NCBI GenBank assembly: GCA_030737835.1
Contig: CM060850.1
Coordinates: 21,757,615 to 21,821,614 of the forward strand
Direction of reading: 5' to 3'
DNA: 64,000 bases
Source of the DNA: Acorus gramineus
Lineage: Eukaryota; Streptophyta; Magnoliopsida; Acorales; Acoraceae
Numbering within the stretch: position 1 is the stretch's first letter; the number at the start of each line of letters is the position of its first letter. Below are positions 1 through 12,230 of the stretch, piece by piece. Made by a program: the position numbers and the translations under genes. A model generated the notes under the pieces. It was not told the DNA's origin. It saw only the letters and a program-made list of their open reading frames with translations, and did not search any database.

Positions 1-627
1 CACCAGTGTGTTGTAGCTGTGACACAAATTTGCGTTTAAGGCTATGCTTTGTTTGATGACCACTACCTATGATTGATTTAGTGACTCAAGTTGATATAGA
101 TCGAACAACAATTAAAAGCATAATCAACTCCCTCTAGCAATTATTTGAAAAATATTTGTGTTAGCGTTCTTATGCGAAAGGGTGCAGTTATTTCCACTAA
201 CACATTCTTTAAGCCCACCAGCTAAAAAAATAAAAATCCCAATTTTATGGTGGAGGGGGGTGGTGGTGAGGTGTGTGGTGATGGGAGGAGGAGGGAGAGT
301 GGGGGAAGGGATGCATGACGAAGGAGGGAGAAGTGGAGGGGATCGTGGTTTGGCGGAGGTGGTGGTGGCGGTGCTGAAGGTGGTGTGTGGCCAGGGGCGA
401 ACCCAAGGGGAGGCGGGCTGGGGCCGAGGCCCCCCAAGCAGCCCATGATATATAATATTAGGCTCATCATCTTCTTGTTCTACAAATAAAAAAATGTAAT
501 CTTATGCTTTGTGATCACATGATAACTTTATAACATTTTGATATGAACATAATTTGTAGTTTAAAATGACAATGTTAGGAGATTTAGACCGGTTCAAACG
601 GGGATATATCGTGAATGAAAAATGTTA

Positions 628-1020
628 TATCCAGCCCCAATTGCAACCCTATTCAAAGTCCACACCGTTTTTCTTTTTAAATCATATACTCTCTCATTAA
701 AGTATATGATGTTACATTAAATGAAATATGCACTGATATACAATATTGTATTTTTTTCATTTAAAAAAATATTTTTTTTGTATCATACACTATAATATAA
801 TAAATCATACACTCTCTCATTGAAGCATAAGATGTTACATTAAATGAAATATGCACTGATATACAATATTGTATTTTTTTCGTTTTAAAAAATATTTTTT
901 TGCATCATACACTATGATAAAACATCACACATTGTGATAACGCAATATATATTGTGTTATCATAGTGTATGAGGCTACAAATGGACTATAAAATGGAGTT
1001 GATTAAAACATGGGGGGGCC
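628..1020. mobile_element. Degenerate MITE with internal direct duplication
   Basis: AT-rich stretch inside intron 6 of FRO copy 1. A block of about 120 bp (roughly 683-775 and 806-900) is repeated in direct orientation, each with CATTAAATGAAATATGCACT and a poly-T/poly-A hairpin. The outer sequence (CAGCCCCAATTGCAACC near 635) matches, in reverse orientation, repeats at 44055-44310 and flanking the copia element at 16579-22497, so it is a dispersed family. No coding capacity. The rest of 17-1683 shows a G/T-rich low-complexity patch at 240-440 and a TA microsatellite near 1220-1240, and nothing else I can name. Confidence 0.5.
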
Positions 1021-1683
1021 GACGGTCAGACAAAGGACTTCAAAGTAAAGAAAAAAATATTTAATTGTCAAATGCACATGTGTGCCGGTTAAGTAACTAA
1101 TATGTATGAAATTTTATAGGATAATTTATTACCATGGTGGAGGAGATAGAAGGGGAGGGAGAGGAGAATGAAAAAAAGAGAGATGGTGTGGTGGAATTAG
1201 AAGTTTAATTTTTTTATATATATATATATATGTATAATTATATGTATATATAATTACACACACATATATATATAGTGTTGGGTTTACAATTATCATGAAA
1301 CATGGTCAGTGAAATTAGCAGGTGGTGGAAACGGTCAATATGTTAGTGGAAATATTAGTTTCCTACGTGAAAAATCAGAAATTGTTTAATATTCAAATAT
1401 CCTAAATGTGCGTGGATAATAATATCAATGTATAATATAAACTCTAAAAAGTCCATTATATATTATCAAAATTCAATATCTTACATGATTATTCATAATC
1501 TTAAAAATTTAAATAGCTGTTGTACATATTATCATTGTATGATCTCTAAATGAGACAAAATTAAAAGTCCTAAAGTCTTGGTTTGAATTCTCTCATCTCT
1601 CTAATATCTTATAAACACCCAAACATGTATCAAGAGTTAATATGTCAATTATTCAAAAAATATCATAATACTCTTTAAGTCTA

Positions 1684-1809
1684 TGTTAAATGTATATATA
1701 TGTTAGAGTTAAGAGTAGATTAGTCTTTTCCTTGTTTCCCTTTTTGTACTATAAATATTGGATACAAACCCTAATAAGATTCTTGATTCATTCTTTTCAT
1801 ATTCTAACA
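1684..1809 (+). repeat. 5' LTR of Copia-1
   Basis: 126 bp, unusually short for a full-size copia element. It contains a TATA-like TATAAATA at 1750-1757 and ends TTCTAACA immediately before the primer-binding site. Confidence 0.93.
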
Positions 1810-1821
1810 TGGTATCAGAGC
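1810..1821 (+). other. Primer-binding site of Copia-1 (initiator tRNA-Met type)
   Basis: TGGTATCAGAGC starts at the first base after the 5' LTR. This is the usual plant copia primer site complementary to the 3' end of initiator methionyl-tRNA. Confidence 0.9.
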
Positions 1822-1914
1822 TTGAATCTAATTTTTTTCCTTGATTTTTTGTTAACGATACTCTCCATTCGGTGATCGTTGACGCTCCGCCGTCCGTCGT
1901 TCTGTTCGTGTCAC

Positions 1915-2560
1915 CCGCGCGCAGCCCCGCAGCTGCCCCGCACTTATCTGCTGCCCCTACCGCAGTCCCGTGCAGCCCCACGGCTGCCCCGCGCTGATCC
2001 GCTGCCCCTGCTGCAGCCCCGCGCTGCCCCGCTGATGCCGCTGCCCCTGCAGCAGCCCCGTCGCAGATTTGCTGCCCCTGCCGCAGCCCCGCGCAGCCCC
2101 ACCGCTGCCCCTGTCACAGCCCCGCGCAGCCCTTGCCGCCGCTGCGCCGCCCTGCCACGCCGCCTCGTGTTGCCCTGCCACCCTGCTGGGCCATCCAGCG
2201 CCGCCCTGCCCCGCCCAGTCCCCCACGCGCGCACAGTCCGCGCCCTGCCGTGTCCTGCCCGTCCGCACGCCGTGCCTGCGCCCCGTCCGCATCTGCCTGC
2301 GCGTCGTCTCGGAATTGCGTGATCAGCGCGGATCCGCGCCGATCAGCCCGGATTTCCTGGGATCCTGCCCCGGATTCAATCCCGGACGGCATCCCGGATC
2401 TCCTGGAAATTTATCCCGAGATCCCCTGCTTCGCGCCCGCGTCCGCCCGGCCCAGCTGCCCGACCCGGCTCCAGCACTCGACCAGGCTCCGGTGCCCGAC
2501 CCGACCCGGTTCCAACGCCAGCTGCCCGACCCGGTTTCGCGACCCGACCCGTTTGTCGCT
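1915..2560 (+). repeat. GC-rich repetitive leader of Copia-1 where gag is expected
   Basis: Irregular short repeats of GCAGCCCCGC / GCTGCCCCTG, then CCCGACCCGG-type repeats, make this stretch strongly GC-rich in an AT-rich window. All three plus frames stay open for a while and give Pro/Ala/Arg-rich low-complexity translations, which is composition and not evidence of a protein. No copia gag core (UBN2-type) is recognisable between the primer site and the zinc knuckle at 2731. A shorter version of the same leader occurs at about 13855-14110. Confidence 0.7.
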
Positions 2561-2730
2561 CCGTCATCGATCTTTCGGTATTTTCTTTATCCGGCCGCTA
2601 CGGGCTCATTCGGACTCCAAATATAGTCATATTGGTACTCATTTTGATCAGCTTTTCGTGATCTACGCATCTGTGACTGTTTTGGATCTATCAGATACTG
2701 TTTATTTTGATCTATTGCTGTGCAAGTACT

Positions 2731-4539
2731 ATGGATTGCAGATATTGTCACTCCTTTGGTCATGTGACCCTCGATTGCCGCAAGTTGGCTAGAAAACGTG
2801 CTCGAGATGCCGCTTTCTCTTTATCAATCCAGTCGTCTACTCAATCTTCTCTTTGTCAGGATCAGATATGTACATCAATTGCACCTCGCGTTGCTTCTGC
2901 TCAGTCACAGTTTACCACAGCTCACCTTATTGCACATTTAAAGGGGCTACAAGATCAATATCAACAGCTTTATGTTATGTTACGATCATTGATTGGTATA
3001 GATCTTTCTAGTTCTGTTCAGTCTGCTTCTACTCCCGTACCAGGTATACCGATTACCTCATGGGTTCTTGATTCTGGGGCTTCCCATCACATGACATCAG
3101 ATGCATCGATTCTTGTTAATTGTACACCACTCCGTTCTCCTTCACTTATTCGCACTGCTGATGGTTCTCCTATGTCTGTCTCGAGCTCTGGCATTCTTTC
3201 TGATCATTCTCATTGATTTAATGTGCCAAATGTTTTGCATGTTCCTAAACTTTCCATGAGTTTGTTTTCTGTCAGTCAACTTGCTGACCTTGGTTATACG
3301 ATCACATTTGATTCATCATCTTGTTCTGTTCAGGATCGACTTACTGGGAGACGGATTGGGACTGGGCGACGACAAGGTGGACTCTATTACATGGATCAGC
3401 TTCATGTTCCTCTGCCTTCCGCTGCTTCTGTGCAGTTAGATACAAATTCCCCTTCCCCTTTCGATCTTTGGCATCGTCGTCTTGGTCATTTGTCTCAGCC
3501 TAGACTCCGATATCTTGTTAGCACCGGTGCATTAGGATCATTTTCTCGCACGGATCTTCAACCATGCGTGGGCTGTAAATTGGGTAAGATAGTGGCTCTT
3601 CCTTTCCCTTCCAGTTCGCATATTTCAGATTCTCCCTTTGATTTAGTTCATTCTGATATTTGGGGTCCGTCTCCTATTTTTTCAAAAGGGGGAAATCGAT
3701 ATTATGTCATTTTTATCGACGACTATTCTCGTTTCACTTGGATTTACCTTCTCTCTAGTCGTTCAGATTTATTGCGTATTTATACTTCTTTTGCTACCAT
3801 GGTTGAGACTCAATTTTCTCATCGTATTAAGGTGTTACGCTCTGATTGTGGTGGTGAATATTGTTCTAAGGCTTTTAGTGAATATTTGACATCCCAAGGC
3901 ACCCTTCCTCAGTTTTCCACTCCTTATGCTCATCAACAAAATGGCGTTGCTGAGCGTAAACACCGTCACATCCTTGAGATGACTCGATCTTTACTTCTTT
4001 CTGCATCCGTCCCTGTTGAGTTTTGGGGTGAGGCAGTTCTCACAAGTGTGTATCTCATCAATCGCACTCCGTCATCTATTACTGGTGGTATCTCACTATC
4101 TGAGCGGCTTCACAATCAGCCACCTGATTATTCTCGTCTTCGTGTTTTTGGTTGCACATGTTTTGTTCTTCTTCCTCCCACTGAACGTACCAAGCTTTCT
4201 CCTCGTTCTGCTATGTGTGTTTTTCTTGGATACAGTATTCAACATAAGGGTTACAAGTGTTATGATCCTATTGCACGACGTCTTCGCATTTCTTGTCATG
4301 TCACATTTTGGGAGCATCATCCTTATTATGCTCTTCGCTCACCTCCGGCTCCACTTCCTCCGTCTACTATTGATGACCTTATTTTTCTGGATTTATCGAC
4401 TCCTGAGTCATCCCCATTGTCTATCCCACCGGCTTCTATTCCTTCATCTGTCCCATCTACGACCTTGCCATCCCCTATATCTCCTTCTTCGGATGATTCA
4501 TGTGAGCCGAGTCCTCCCTGTTGTTACTCCTGCGCTTGA
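2731..4539 (+). pseudogene. Copia-1 gag C-terminus, protease and integrase (broken)
   Basis: Starts with a CCHC zinc knuckle (C-R-Y-C-x4-H-x4-C at the first residues), which packages RNA in the family. A retropepsin-like protease motif D-S-G-A follows (SWVLDSGASHHMT). After an in-frame TGA at 3214-3216 the same frame continues into the GAG-pre-integrase HHCC region (LWHRRLGH, then C-V-G-C) and the integrase core: D in HSDIWGP, D in LRSDCGGEY (usually SDNGGEY, so Asn is Cys), and E in QNGVAERKH. It ends in the Pro/Ser-rich linker, where the frame is lost near 4510. Integrase would insert cDNA; this copy is defective because of the internal stop and frameshift. Confidence 0.9.
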
Positions 4540-5007
4540 TGTTGTTCAACCAGTAGTCGACCATGCCCCAGCAATCGACCCCGCATCAGCAGTCGACCAT
4601 ACACCAGCAGTCGACCCCGCACCGGTAGTCGATCCCGCACCAGTTGCTCCTCGTCGCAATCCGCCTCGCGCTCGTCGACCTCCTCAACGACTTAGCTTGG
4701 TTGCCTCTATTCTTTTTCTCCTAGTTTTCAGTGTTTTCTTTTAGCTGTTTCCACTCATTGGGAGCCCCAATCATATCGTGAGGCTGTCGGCATTCCAGAA
4801 TGGGAAGGTGCTATGGCAGAGGAGCTTAGTGCATTACAACACACTCATACGTGAAAAATTGTACCACTTCCTCCAGGGAAGACTCCTATCAGCTGTAAGT
4901 GGGTTTATAAGATCAAGACCAACTCTAATGGTTCGATTGAGCATCACAAGGCTTGGTTAGTTGCCCGTGGTTTCACTCAGCAGCATGGTATTGATTATGA
5001 TGAGACA
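4510..5007 (+). pseudogene. Copia-1 linker and start of reverse transcriptase (interrupted)
   Basis: After a frameshift the linker continues in another frame with repeated V-D-x-A-P dipeptides. The N-terminal RT landmarks follow (W-E-x-A-M-x-[22 protein letters not shown]). An in-frame TGA lies near 4852. The reading stops at Y-D-E-T, where the family normally continues with F-A-P-V-A; that continuation is found only at 7421, after an insertion. Confidence 0.85.
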
Positions 5008-7420
5008 TAATAGCCCGGATCCTCTTATGCTGACTTATGCTAATATATACGTGTTTGGATTGCAACATAGGATAATTTTATGTTATTAAACATTTTCAGA
5101 AAGCACCTTCGAGGCATAATTGGGTTTTACGCTAAACATATGAAGTCTTCATTTTTGAGTTATCTCTCATATAAAATTGGTTTGGTGTCATTTGGAGCTG
5201 TATTAGAAAAGTTATGGCTGTTTTACCATTTCTGCCCGTAGAAGAAGAAATTGCAAGGTCTTCTGTTCGTCGTTATTTTTAATATAGTTGGAGGCTTCTT
5301 TTGATCTTGGCCTAGACATGGAAGTTGTAGATATTTTCGTTACCTTTCCAACAGAAGTTGAATCATTTGAAGTGGACTCTCCTACAACAAGATATAGCGG
5401 TTTGAGTCAAGGCTGCGCGGGTTAGTAAGGAGGGGTACTTTGGTAATTTTAGCGGATTTATAAATTTCATTTGATTGTTAGGTGAGTCGGTGGCGTGGGT
5501 GGTTATATATGGTGAGAGAGAGAGTCGTCCGAGGCTCATTTGAGGGAAAACAAAAAGGGGAAAAATTAGGAAAAATTAGGAAAAGCTTCGTGGAATATTT
5601 TTCGTGCCATACTGGGTAAGGATTCTTGTTCTTTTCATCGTTATTCTTCATCTAGGGTTGTTCTATTTTAGTTCTAAATTAAAAATTGTGATTTGGGACT
5701 GAAATATGAATTTGTTCTTGGGGCTGGGTAAATAAGAATTGGAGAGTTATTTTTATTGCGTTAACTTAGGGTTTGTATTTAGGACATCAGATTTGATTTG
5801 GGGGAAACTGAGAATTTCTTGATTATTAGAATTATATGCTAGTATCTGATTGAGATTATATTTTTATCAGTGGATTTCCTCTCTGCTTGTTTTAAGAGTT
5901 GGAATAGGGTGAGTCCAGTTGAGGTGGTGAATTGCGAGGTAAGTAACCCGATCGATATTTGTTTGTCCTACATTCCATTCCACGTGGTATTGTTATAAGT
6001 GACCCAATATTTGTGTTTGTTATTTCCAATTCCGCGCTTCATTGTTGTTTCTTATCATCTCTGATATTGTTGAGACCCGATCGGTTACTATACTATATTG
6101 TTGAGACCCAGAATTATTCATGTCACCTTTATTAATTAGAATTGTTTCTCATTGAGGCTTGCTTCATACTTATCCACTATAATTCAGTTATCACTTGAGA
6201 ATGTGATTTATATTATCCCAGTTCAGATTAGTCCTTGAAGTATCATTATTGAGGTTCGCTTCGTGATTCATCATCATTATCTAATCGTTGTCATTTATCA
6301 TTGTTCTAGATAGTTTTTGAGAGTTCTAAATCTATAGTTGATTTGTGAGCCTTCCTTTGATCATGATGTATCCATCCCAGTGTCTTGCCATTGATCTATG
6401 ATCTGCATGGTCGTGCTGTCCGACCATGAAGCCTTGTACTGTGTGTGTTTCATTGCTTGTATATTACCTCTTGAATTTGTATTCTTGGAGTTGGATGACC
6501 ATAGACCTTACAGTGAGGGTTGAGGATTACCTCCCCAGCGCGCATACGTACGGTCCAGCGAGGGGGACTTGAGAATACCCTGCCGTGCCTGGACGTTCCG
6601 AGGGCCAGGTAGCGATTCCGCGGTGGACGTTCCGAGGGCCACACGCGAGAGGTATAGATGTGGACATCCCGGACATAAGGGCCGAGATGGGGTCATGTAG
6701 ATGGTCTATCCGGAGCTTCAGTTATTCAGGAGCCAGAGTTGAGATTCCCTTATCATTCTTGTTGAATTGTGACATCTCGAGTGCCATCAATGATGGGTGA
6801 TTTCAGAGTATGTGCCTTCAGTCCAGTGGTGTTGCTTCTTGATGATATTTATTGGTCCTATCACTTGTGATGTGTTCGTTTGAGCTATTCATTCCTATTT
6901 TTATATATCATGTGTTATTATGCTTTGACCTGATGTTGACGAAGCTTGACTTTGATGTCATCCTTGTTTTCCTTATGCGTGGAATGTCTGGGTTGCTTAC
7001 TGAGCATCTTTCGCTCATTCTATTCTATTTTCCTATTTTTGCAGAGTAGAGGAGGGGGTTCTTGGGCGTTGACTTTGTCTTCTTTTGGGGGTCACGTCCA
7101 GTTGGTGATAGTTGATGTTTTGGATCTGTATATGATTATTTTTGGTAGAGGCTGGTCTAGTGAACCATGCCTATGTTAAAATGCTCTATATATGGATGAC
7201 TGTATATGAGGTGTGTTAGATGCTGTTGACTGCTTAAACTTTCCTGGGTGAGTTTATATAGGTGATTATATATTTCTTGATGATTATATGTTATCCCAGG
7301 GTTGTTACCATATGAGTTTATATAGGGTGGTTATTTCGATTTGTTTTTTATATATAAAAGAATGGTGAGTTTTGAGACACGTGGCGTGCACGTGTCGAGG
7401 GTTTGGGACACGGGCCGTCA
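5008..7420 (+). mobile_element. 2.4 kb insertion in the Copia-1 RT domain, solo-LTR-like
   Basis: The insertion splits the RT motif Y-D-E-T / F-A-P-V-A exactly, with a short ACAT repeated at both edges as possible target duplication. Its left end reads AATAGCCCGGATCC and its right end GGGACACGGGCCGTCAC, which resembles long plant gypsy LTRs. The terminal TG may have mutated. No substantial coding frame is found, and an imperfect repeat (GGACGTTCCGAGGGCCA, twice near 6590-6640) lies inside. A solo LTR left by LTR-LTR recombination is the best explanation; a truncated or unclassified insertion is the alternative. Strand is nominal. Confidence 0.65.
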
Positions 7421-8702
7421 CACATTTGCTCCTGTAGCGAAGATGACGACTATTCGTACTTTGATTTCTGTTGCTTCTGTTCGTCAATGGCCCATTTATC
7501 AGCTTGATGTCAAGAACGCTTTTCTTCATGGTGATTTATCAGAGGAGGTTTACATGACTCCTCCTCCGGGTCTTCCTCATTCATCTGGTCATGTATGCCA
7601 TCTTCACCACGCTCTCTATGGTCTCAAGTAGGATCCTCGTGCTTGGTTCGCTCGATTCACTGATGCTATCTGTGCTGCTGGGTTTGTTCTGAGTTCCTCT
7701 GATCCAGCTTTATTTGTTCACACCTCTGGTCCTCATCGTACTATTCTGCTGCTTTATGTTGATGACATGATCATCACCGGCGATGATTCGTCTCATATAC
7801 AGTCGGTCAAGCAACATCTTCAGCGTCAATTTGAGATGAAAGATCTTGGCAAACTTTGCTATTTTCTAGGCTTGGAAGTTGCTTCTGCTCCGCGTGGTTA
7901 TCTTCTCTCCCAACGCAAGTATACTGTTGACTTGATCGACCGTGCCTGTCTGACTGATGATCGCATTTCTCCCACTCCTATTGAGCTTCATGCTAAGCTC
8001 CAGCCTGACGATGGAGAACCACTTTCTGATGTTACTCGTTATAGACAACTTGTTGGAAGCCTCGTCTATCTCACTGTCACTCGTCCTGACATTGCCTATG
8101 CTGTGCATATTGTCAGTTAGTTTGTCGCTGCCCCTCATACTGTTCATTATGCAGCAGTTCTTCGGATTATACGCTATCTACGTGGCACTATATCTCGTGC
8201 TCTACTGTTACCGTCTTCTTCTACTCTTGAACTTCGCGCTTATACTGATGCTGATTGGGCAGGAGATGTCACAGATCGAAAATCCACAACTGGTATATGT
8301 GTCTTTCTTGGGGACTCTCTTATATCTTGGAAGGCCAAGAAACAAGACATTGTTTCTCGTTCGAGTGCTGAGGCCGAATATCGTGCTATGGCATCTGCTA
8401 CTGCTGAGGTTGTTTGGCTTTGGCGCCTCCTCTCTGACATGGGTGTCATTCTATCTGCGTCTACTCCTCTATATTGTGACAACAAGAGCGCCATTCAGAT
8501 TGCTAGCAATCCAGTATTTCATGAACGTACGAAGCACATCGAGATCGATTGTCACTTCGTCCGTCATCATTTTATTACAGACACTATATCACTCCCATAT
8601 ATTTCCTCTTCTCTTCAGTTATCAGACTTTTTCACAAAGTCTCATACACTTCAACGGCATGGTTTCTTGTTGAGCAAACTCTCGGTGTATGATCCACCAT
8701 GA
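7421..8702 (+). pseudogene. Copia-1 reverse transcriptase and RNase H (nonsense mutations)
   Basis: One frame carries the rest of [19 protein letters not shown], the catalytic Y-V-D-D box (LLLYVDDMIITG near 7755) and MKDLGKLCYFLGLEV. The copia RNase H follows with TDADWAGD, SRSSAEAEYRAM and K-H-I-E-I-D. In-frame TAG stops at 7629-7631 (Y-G-L-K-stop, where the family has Gln) and 8118-8120 (also Gln-like) break it. Both are CAG to TAG changes, as expected from cytosine deamination in a silenced element. The natural stop is TGA at 8700-8702, just before the polypurine tract. Confidence 0.9.
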
Positions 8703-8715
8703 GTTTGAGGGGGGG

Positions 8716-8841
8716 TGTTAAATGTATATATATGTTAGGGTTAAGGGTAGATTAGTCTTTTCCTTGTTTTCCTTTTTGTACTATAAATATTGGATACAAA
8801 CCCTAATAAGATTCTTGATTCATTCTTTTCATATTCTAACA
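8716..8841 (+). repeat. 3' LTR of Copia-1
   Basis: 126 bp, nearly identical to the 5' LTR, preceded by the tract GAGGGGGGG. The element ends here; the remaining 180 bases to exon 6 of FRO copy 1 are plain intron. Confidence 0.93.
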
Positions 8842-9351
8842 GTCTGAAAATATTTGAATTCAAATATTAACGTTCACATTTAAATGATTTGGTAAAGGCT
8901 ATGAATATAATTAATATAATCTAATATATATGACAGACCCAATCAACCATTTTGAAAAGTGGATCATAAATCGATTTGAGTTACTAAATTGATCAAATCT
9001 TAGGTCACCAGGAACACATACCTTGGGAATGAAGTCGAGGTAGGGCCATATGGACCCTCAACGGAGACATCAAGGCGATCGAGAGAGGGCGACAATAGAG
9101 TCTTGTAAAGCTTCTGTGTCCAGCTTCCTTCCTTCTTAATTACAATGCTGAGCAGCTCAGGCTCTAAATTACTATTGGATGTCACAGTATATGGGTGCCA
9201 CTGGAGCTTGGAAACACTAGGCATATTCACAAAGATTGTGCTCATAGGAGAATAACTAAAACCTGAAAAGAAAACATGATAGCACATGAGATGAATGTGA
9301 ATGATCTTCACAAGCATTGATTGGTGTTAAAGAGAAGACTAACCACTGCTC

Positions 9352-9354
9352 TTT
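9352..9354 (-). other. 1-bp insertion (frameshift) in exon 5 of FRO copy 1
   Basis: Exon 5 is 329 bp here and 328 bp in copy 2. The extra base lies in a run of three T (plus strand) close to the 3' end of the exon. Downstream of it the reading changes from S-K-S-R to S-K-E-Q and is out of phase with exon 6. Confidence 0.82.
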
Positions 9355-9672
9355 CGAGAACTTGAGTTTGATGGCTTCGCAGGGTAGGAGCCTGGCCGAG
9401 TCTAGTCTGACGTTTTGTCGAGATTGCAAGATGCACAGGTAACGGTCTATGAGGAAGAGGTAGACGCCGGGGAGGATCAAGCAGAAGAAGTTGATCCCCA
9501 CTTGAAGCAAGTAGAAGAAGAGGAAGAGGAAGTAGAGCTGGTGGGAGTAGAAGAAGATCTCAAACGCCTTGCGCCTTATGCAGGGGATGGTCGTCACCGA
9601 CATCACCAGCCCGAATAGCAGGGCAAGTTCTCCGGCGATGTTTGATATACCGGTGTGTGACCATTTTATCGT

Positions 9673-11321
9673 CTATTGAAAATGGGGAACAAGAACATTT
9701 CTTCAATTTGAATTACATTATCAAAGTGATTGGACTAGGCATAATCAACATTAGCAATGAGAATATGTTCTCAGGAAGTCTGGATTCAGGATTTATAGTT
9801 TGTTTCATATCAGTTTGTACTTTGTACTGACTGAAGATAAGATTTGTTTTTTGTTATGTATTTGTGATGAGGGCTGTATCAATAGGGCACTCGGGGTACC
9901 AAATTTTTCCAAGACATCACTAGAGGTATCCTTTTTGGTTACATAGACGAAATATGTCTATATGAAAGTCTTTTCTTTTTCCTTTTCCTTTCTTTCTCAC
10001 ATAGTGTTAGGTATCTGCAATGGGTCGAGCTGGCCAGTGAAAAGGAGACTCAAGTCTGGCCCTAGGCCCATGCTTGTGGCCCATCCATGGACTCGGAACT
10101 GAATGAATTTGGGGAAAATCCCTCCATCCCACTCAAATGGGCCCCTTTCCTAGGCTCATGGGTGGACCTACGAGTCACCTAATGACTCCGAGCTTAAAGT
10201 GAGGCATAGACCTAACCTTTTGTATGAACATGTTAGTTTTGGTCCTCCAAGCATGAATCAAACGGGTTGGGTTGGCGGATTTTAGACCAAATATAAAATA
10301 TTGATCCTCAAATAGTGTTGGTCTGATAAAACAAGAATAATCGATCTTTTTTGAAGTATAAAGATTATCTCAAAAAAATGATAGAATGTCATGCTCTATT
10401 ATCGCTGTTCCAAAATAAGTTTGGATTAAGAAATATAAATGCTAATCTCAGTGATAAGAAACCATGTTATTTAATTGCATTTAAATTGATGTTATTATTT
10501 TCTAGATTGCCAAATGGGGTAAGATCATCAAATTTATAATTTTTTTTGTTATTATATGTTTTTCTTAAAAAATGTGTCAAAAGTTGGATCACTGAATCAA
10601 CAATAAAAAAAATTAACATTATTGTCATATTAATTAGTAATAAATGTCATGACGTTTAGGTTCCCTTGTCTCTCCTCCTAATTAACTCTCACACTCCTGT
10701 GTATCAATTGATTTTACTATGTATGCAATCCTCTATTTGATAACAAGGACAAAACGTGACATTTTAAGTTATTTTTAGTAAATTTGATTAATTGATGAGA
10801 ACATTGTTTTAAATCCTATATATCGATATAAGAAATAGTGGAATCCTCCTAACAGATGCTACATAATTTTTCAGTGACCCCAGAGTTACTGTTTTCTGTT
10901 ATTTTGGCACACACTTTACATCACTGAAAAAATGAGACAATATTTCTAATATATTATGTTTTCTTTAAAAGTTGAGAACACTTGGACATCTTCAAATGAA
11001 CTCAGATTAAAAATTATCCCTATAAAAATTGAACATTCAAAAGCTGGCCAAACTCTTTTCCCAAACATCATATATTTTTATGTCTAGTCAAATCAAATTT
11101 TCATTTAATAATTCTTTTAAAAAAAACATATTTATATTATATTCCACTTTCTTCAAAAGTTGAATCACTCGGAATTAAGTTTTATTACGAGTGTATATTA
11201 AGTGTGACACCTCCAAAAAAATAAATAAATAATAATAATAATCTCCAAAATCTTTCCAAACTGATCTTTCCTAATTCCATATACTTTTGTGACAGATAAC
11301 AAAATTCCAAGACAGACCTAC
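9673..11321 (-). other. Intron 4 of FRO copy 1, no gene seen
   Basis: 1.65 kb, against 0.56 kb for the same intron in copy 2. The enlargement is AT-rich and includes a G/C-richer patch at about 10015-10270 (GGGTCGAGCTGG, GGGTGGACC) reminiscent of the hAT-like repeats at 13239 and 46300. No convincing coding sequence. Confidence 0.6.
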
Positions 11322-11426
11322 CTCTACCATACGGTTAGTAACCGCCCATAAGATGATATAACATATGCCATGAGCAGCAAAGGAGAGAGCGATGTGTCCG
11401 AGCCATATATGGTATTTGATGCTCCC

Positions 11427-11429
11427 TTA
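11427..11429 (-). other. Premature stop in exon 4 of FRO copy 1
   Basis: The segment G-L-T-S-E-G-S-I of copy 2 reads G-L-T-S-stop-G-S-I here (GAA to TAA). The stop lies just before the first haem-ligand histidine of the family, so even a downstream re-start would lose much of the reductase core. Confidence 0.85.
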
Positions 11430-12230
11430 GGAGGTGAGTCCGACCAGTGGAAGGAGTGACGATCCCCGCGTCACCAGAAAGAAGAGGAAGGCACAACATA
11501 TGTTCCCTATGAATGCCAACCGTAAGGCAACCACCTCCAGCTTCATCATCCACCTGAACATATCTAACAAACAAAAAATCATAACAATATCATATCATCT
11601 TATTAGCTTAAGTTATGTATTTCTATCAGGATTAGTCAGTCTAATTATATGTTAAACAATATTTTGATTAAGACTGATCAGTCATGATTGGATCGGAATG
11701 ACTCACATTTCATGGGACGACTTGGTGTGAAGTTTCTTAAAGCCGTTGTTTATAAAGGTCGCAAAAGTCCATATTAAAAGAGCAAGGAATATCATTGAAA
11801 ATGCCAGCTCTATAGCTGAAACAACTCCCAGAGGACCTTTCACAAGCACTGGTCTCCTCCATGTATCAAGATGGCTGTTCTTACGTTGGCTGCTGCCATT
11901 TAAAACCATGCAAAAAGAATATATAACATATGTTATATATGATGAATGAATAAGAAAAGCTGTGAATTTAAAGCTAGACACACACCCCTGGATCTTGCTG
12001 CTTTTCTTTGTTCCTAGGTGTAGATAGAGACACCCCACAACAGAAATGAAGAGGACTGGAAATATGGACAGTAAGAGCCTGAGCCCTTCATGCACATATA
12101 TATCGATTGGTTACAAATATGTGTTATACACATTGAAACATATATTGGAAGTGCTTCATGTATATATATATATACCTTGGGTTCCGAAATATTTAGAATC
12201 TGTGGCTGATCGAAGTTTGGGCTGCCAATT

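Larger units (their letters stand above)
1684..8841 (+). mobile_element. Ty1/copia LTR retrotransposon (Copia-1) inside FRO copy 1 intron 6
   Basis: Two 126-bp direct LTRs (1684-1809, 8716-8841) begin TGTTAAATG and end TTCTAACA. They differ at three transitions by my reading. Flanks are GTCTA on the left and GTCTG on the right, a 5-bp target duplication with one change. A primer-binding site TGGTATCAGAGC follows the 5' LTR directly, and a G-rich polypurine tract precedes the 3' LTR. Domain order zinc knuckle, protease, integrase, RT, RNase H is the copia order. Pol carries stops and a frameshift and is split by a 2.4 kb insertion (about 5008-7420), so the element is not autonomous. It lies antisense to the host gene. 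Confidence 0.93.

Noticed and set aside
158..470. Gly/Val-rich plus frame and Pro/Ser-rich minus frame
   Set aside because: Low-complexity GGTGG repeats; no start context or homology.
1879..2792. Several overlapping open frames on both strands, 100-220 codons, Pro/Ala/Arg-rich
   Set aside because: All frames are open because of GC-rich short repeats in the Copia-1 leader; no domain, and the translations are compositional.
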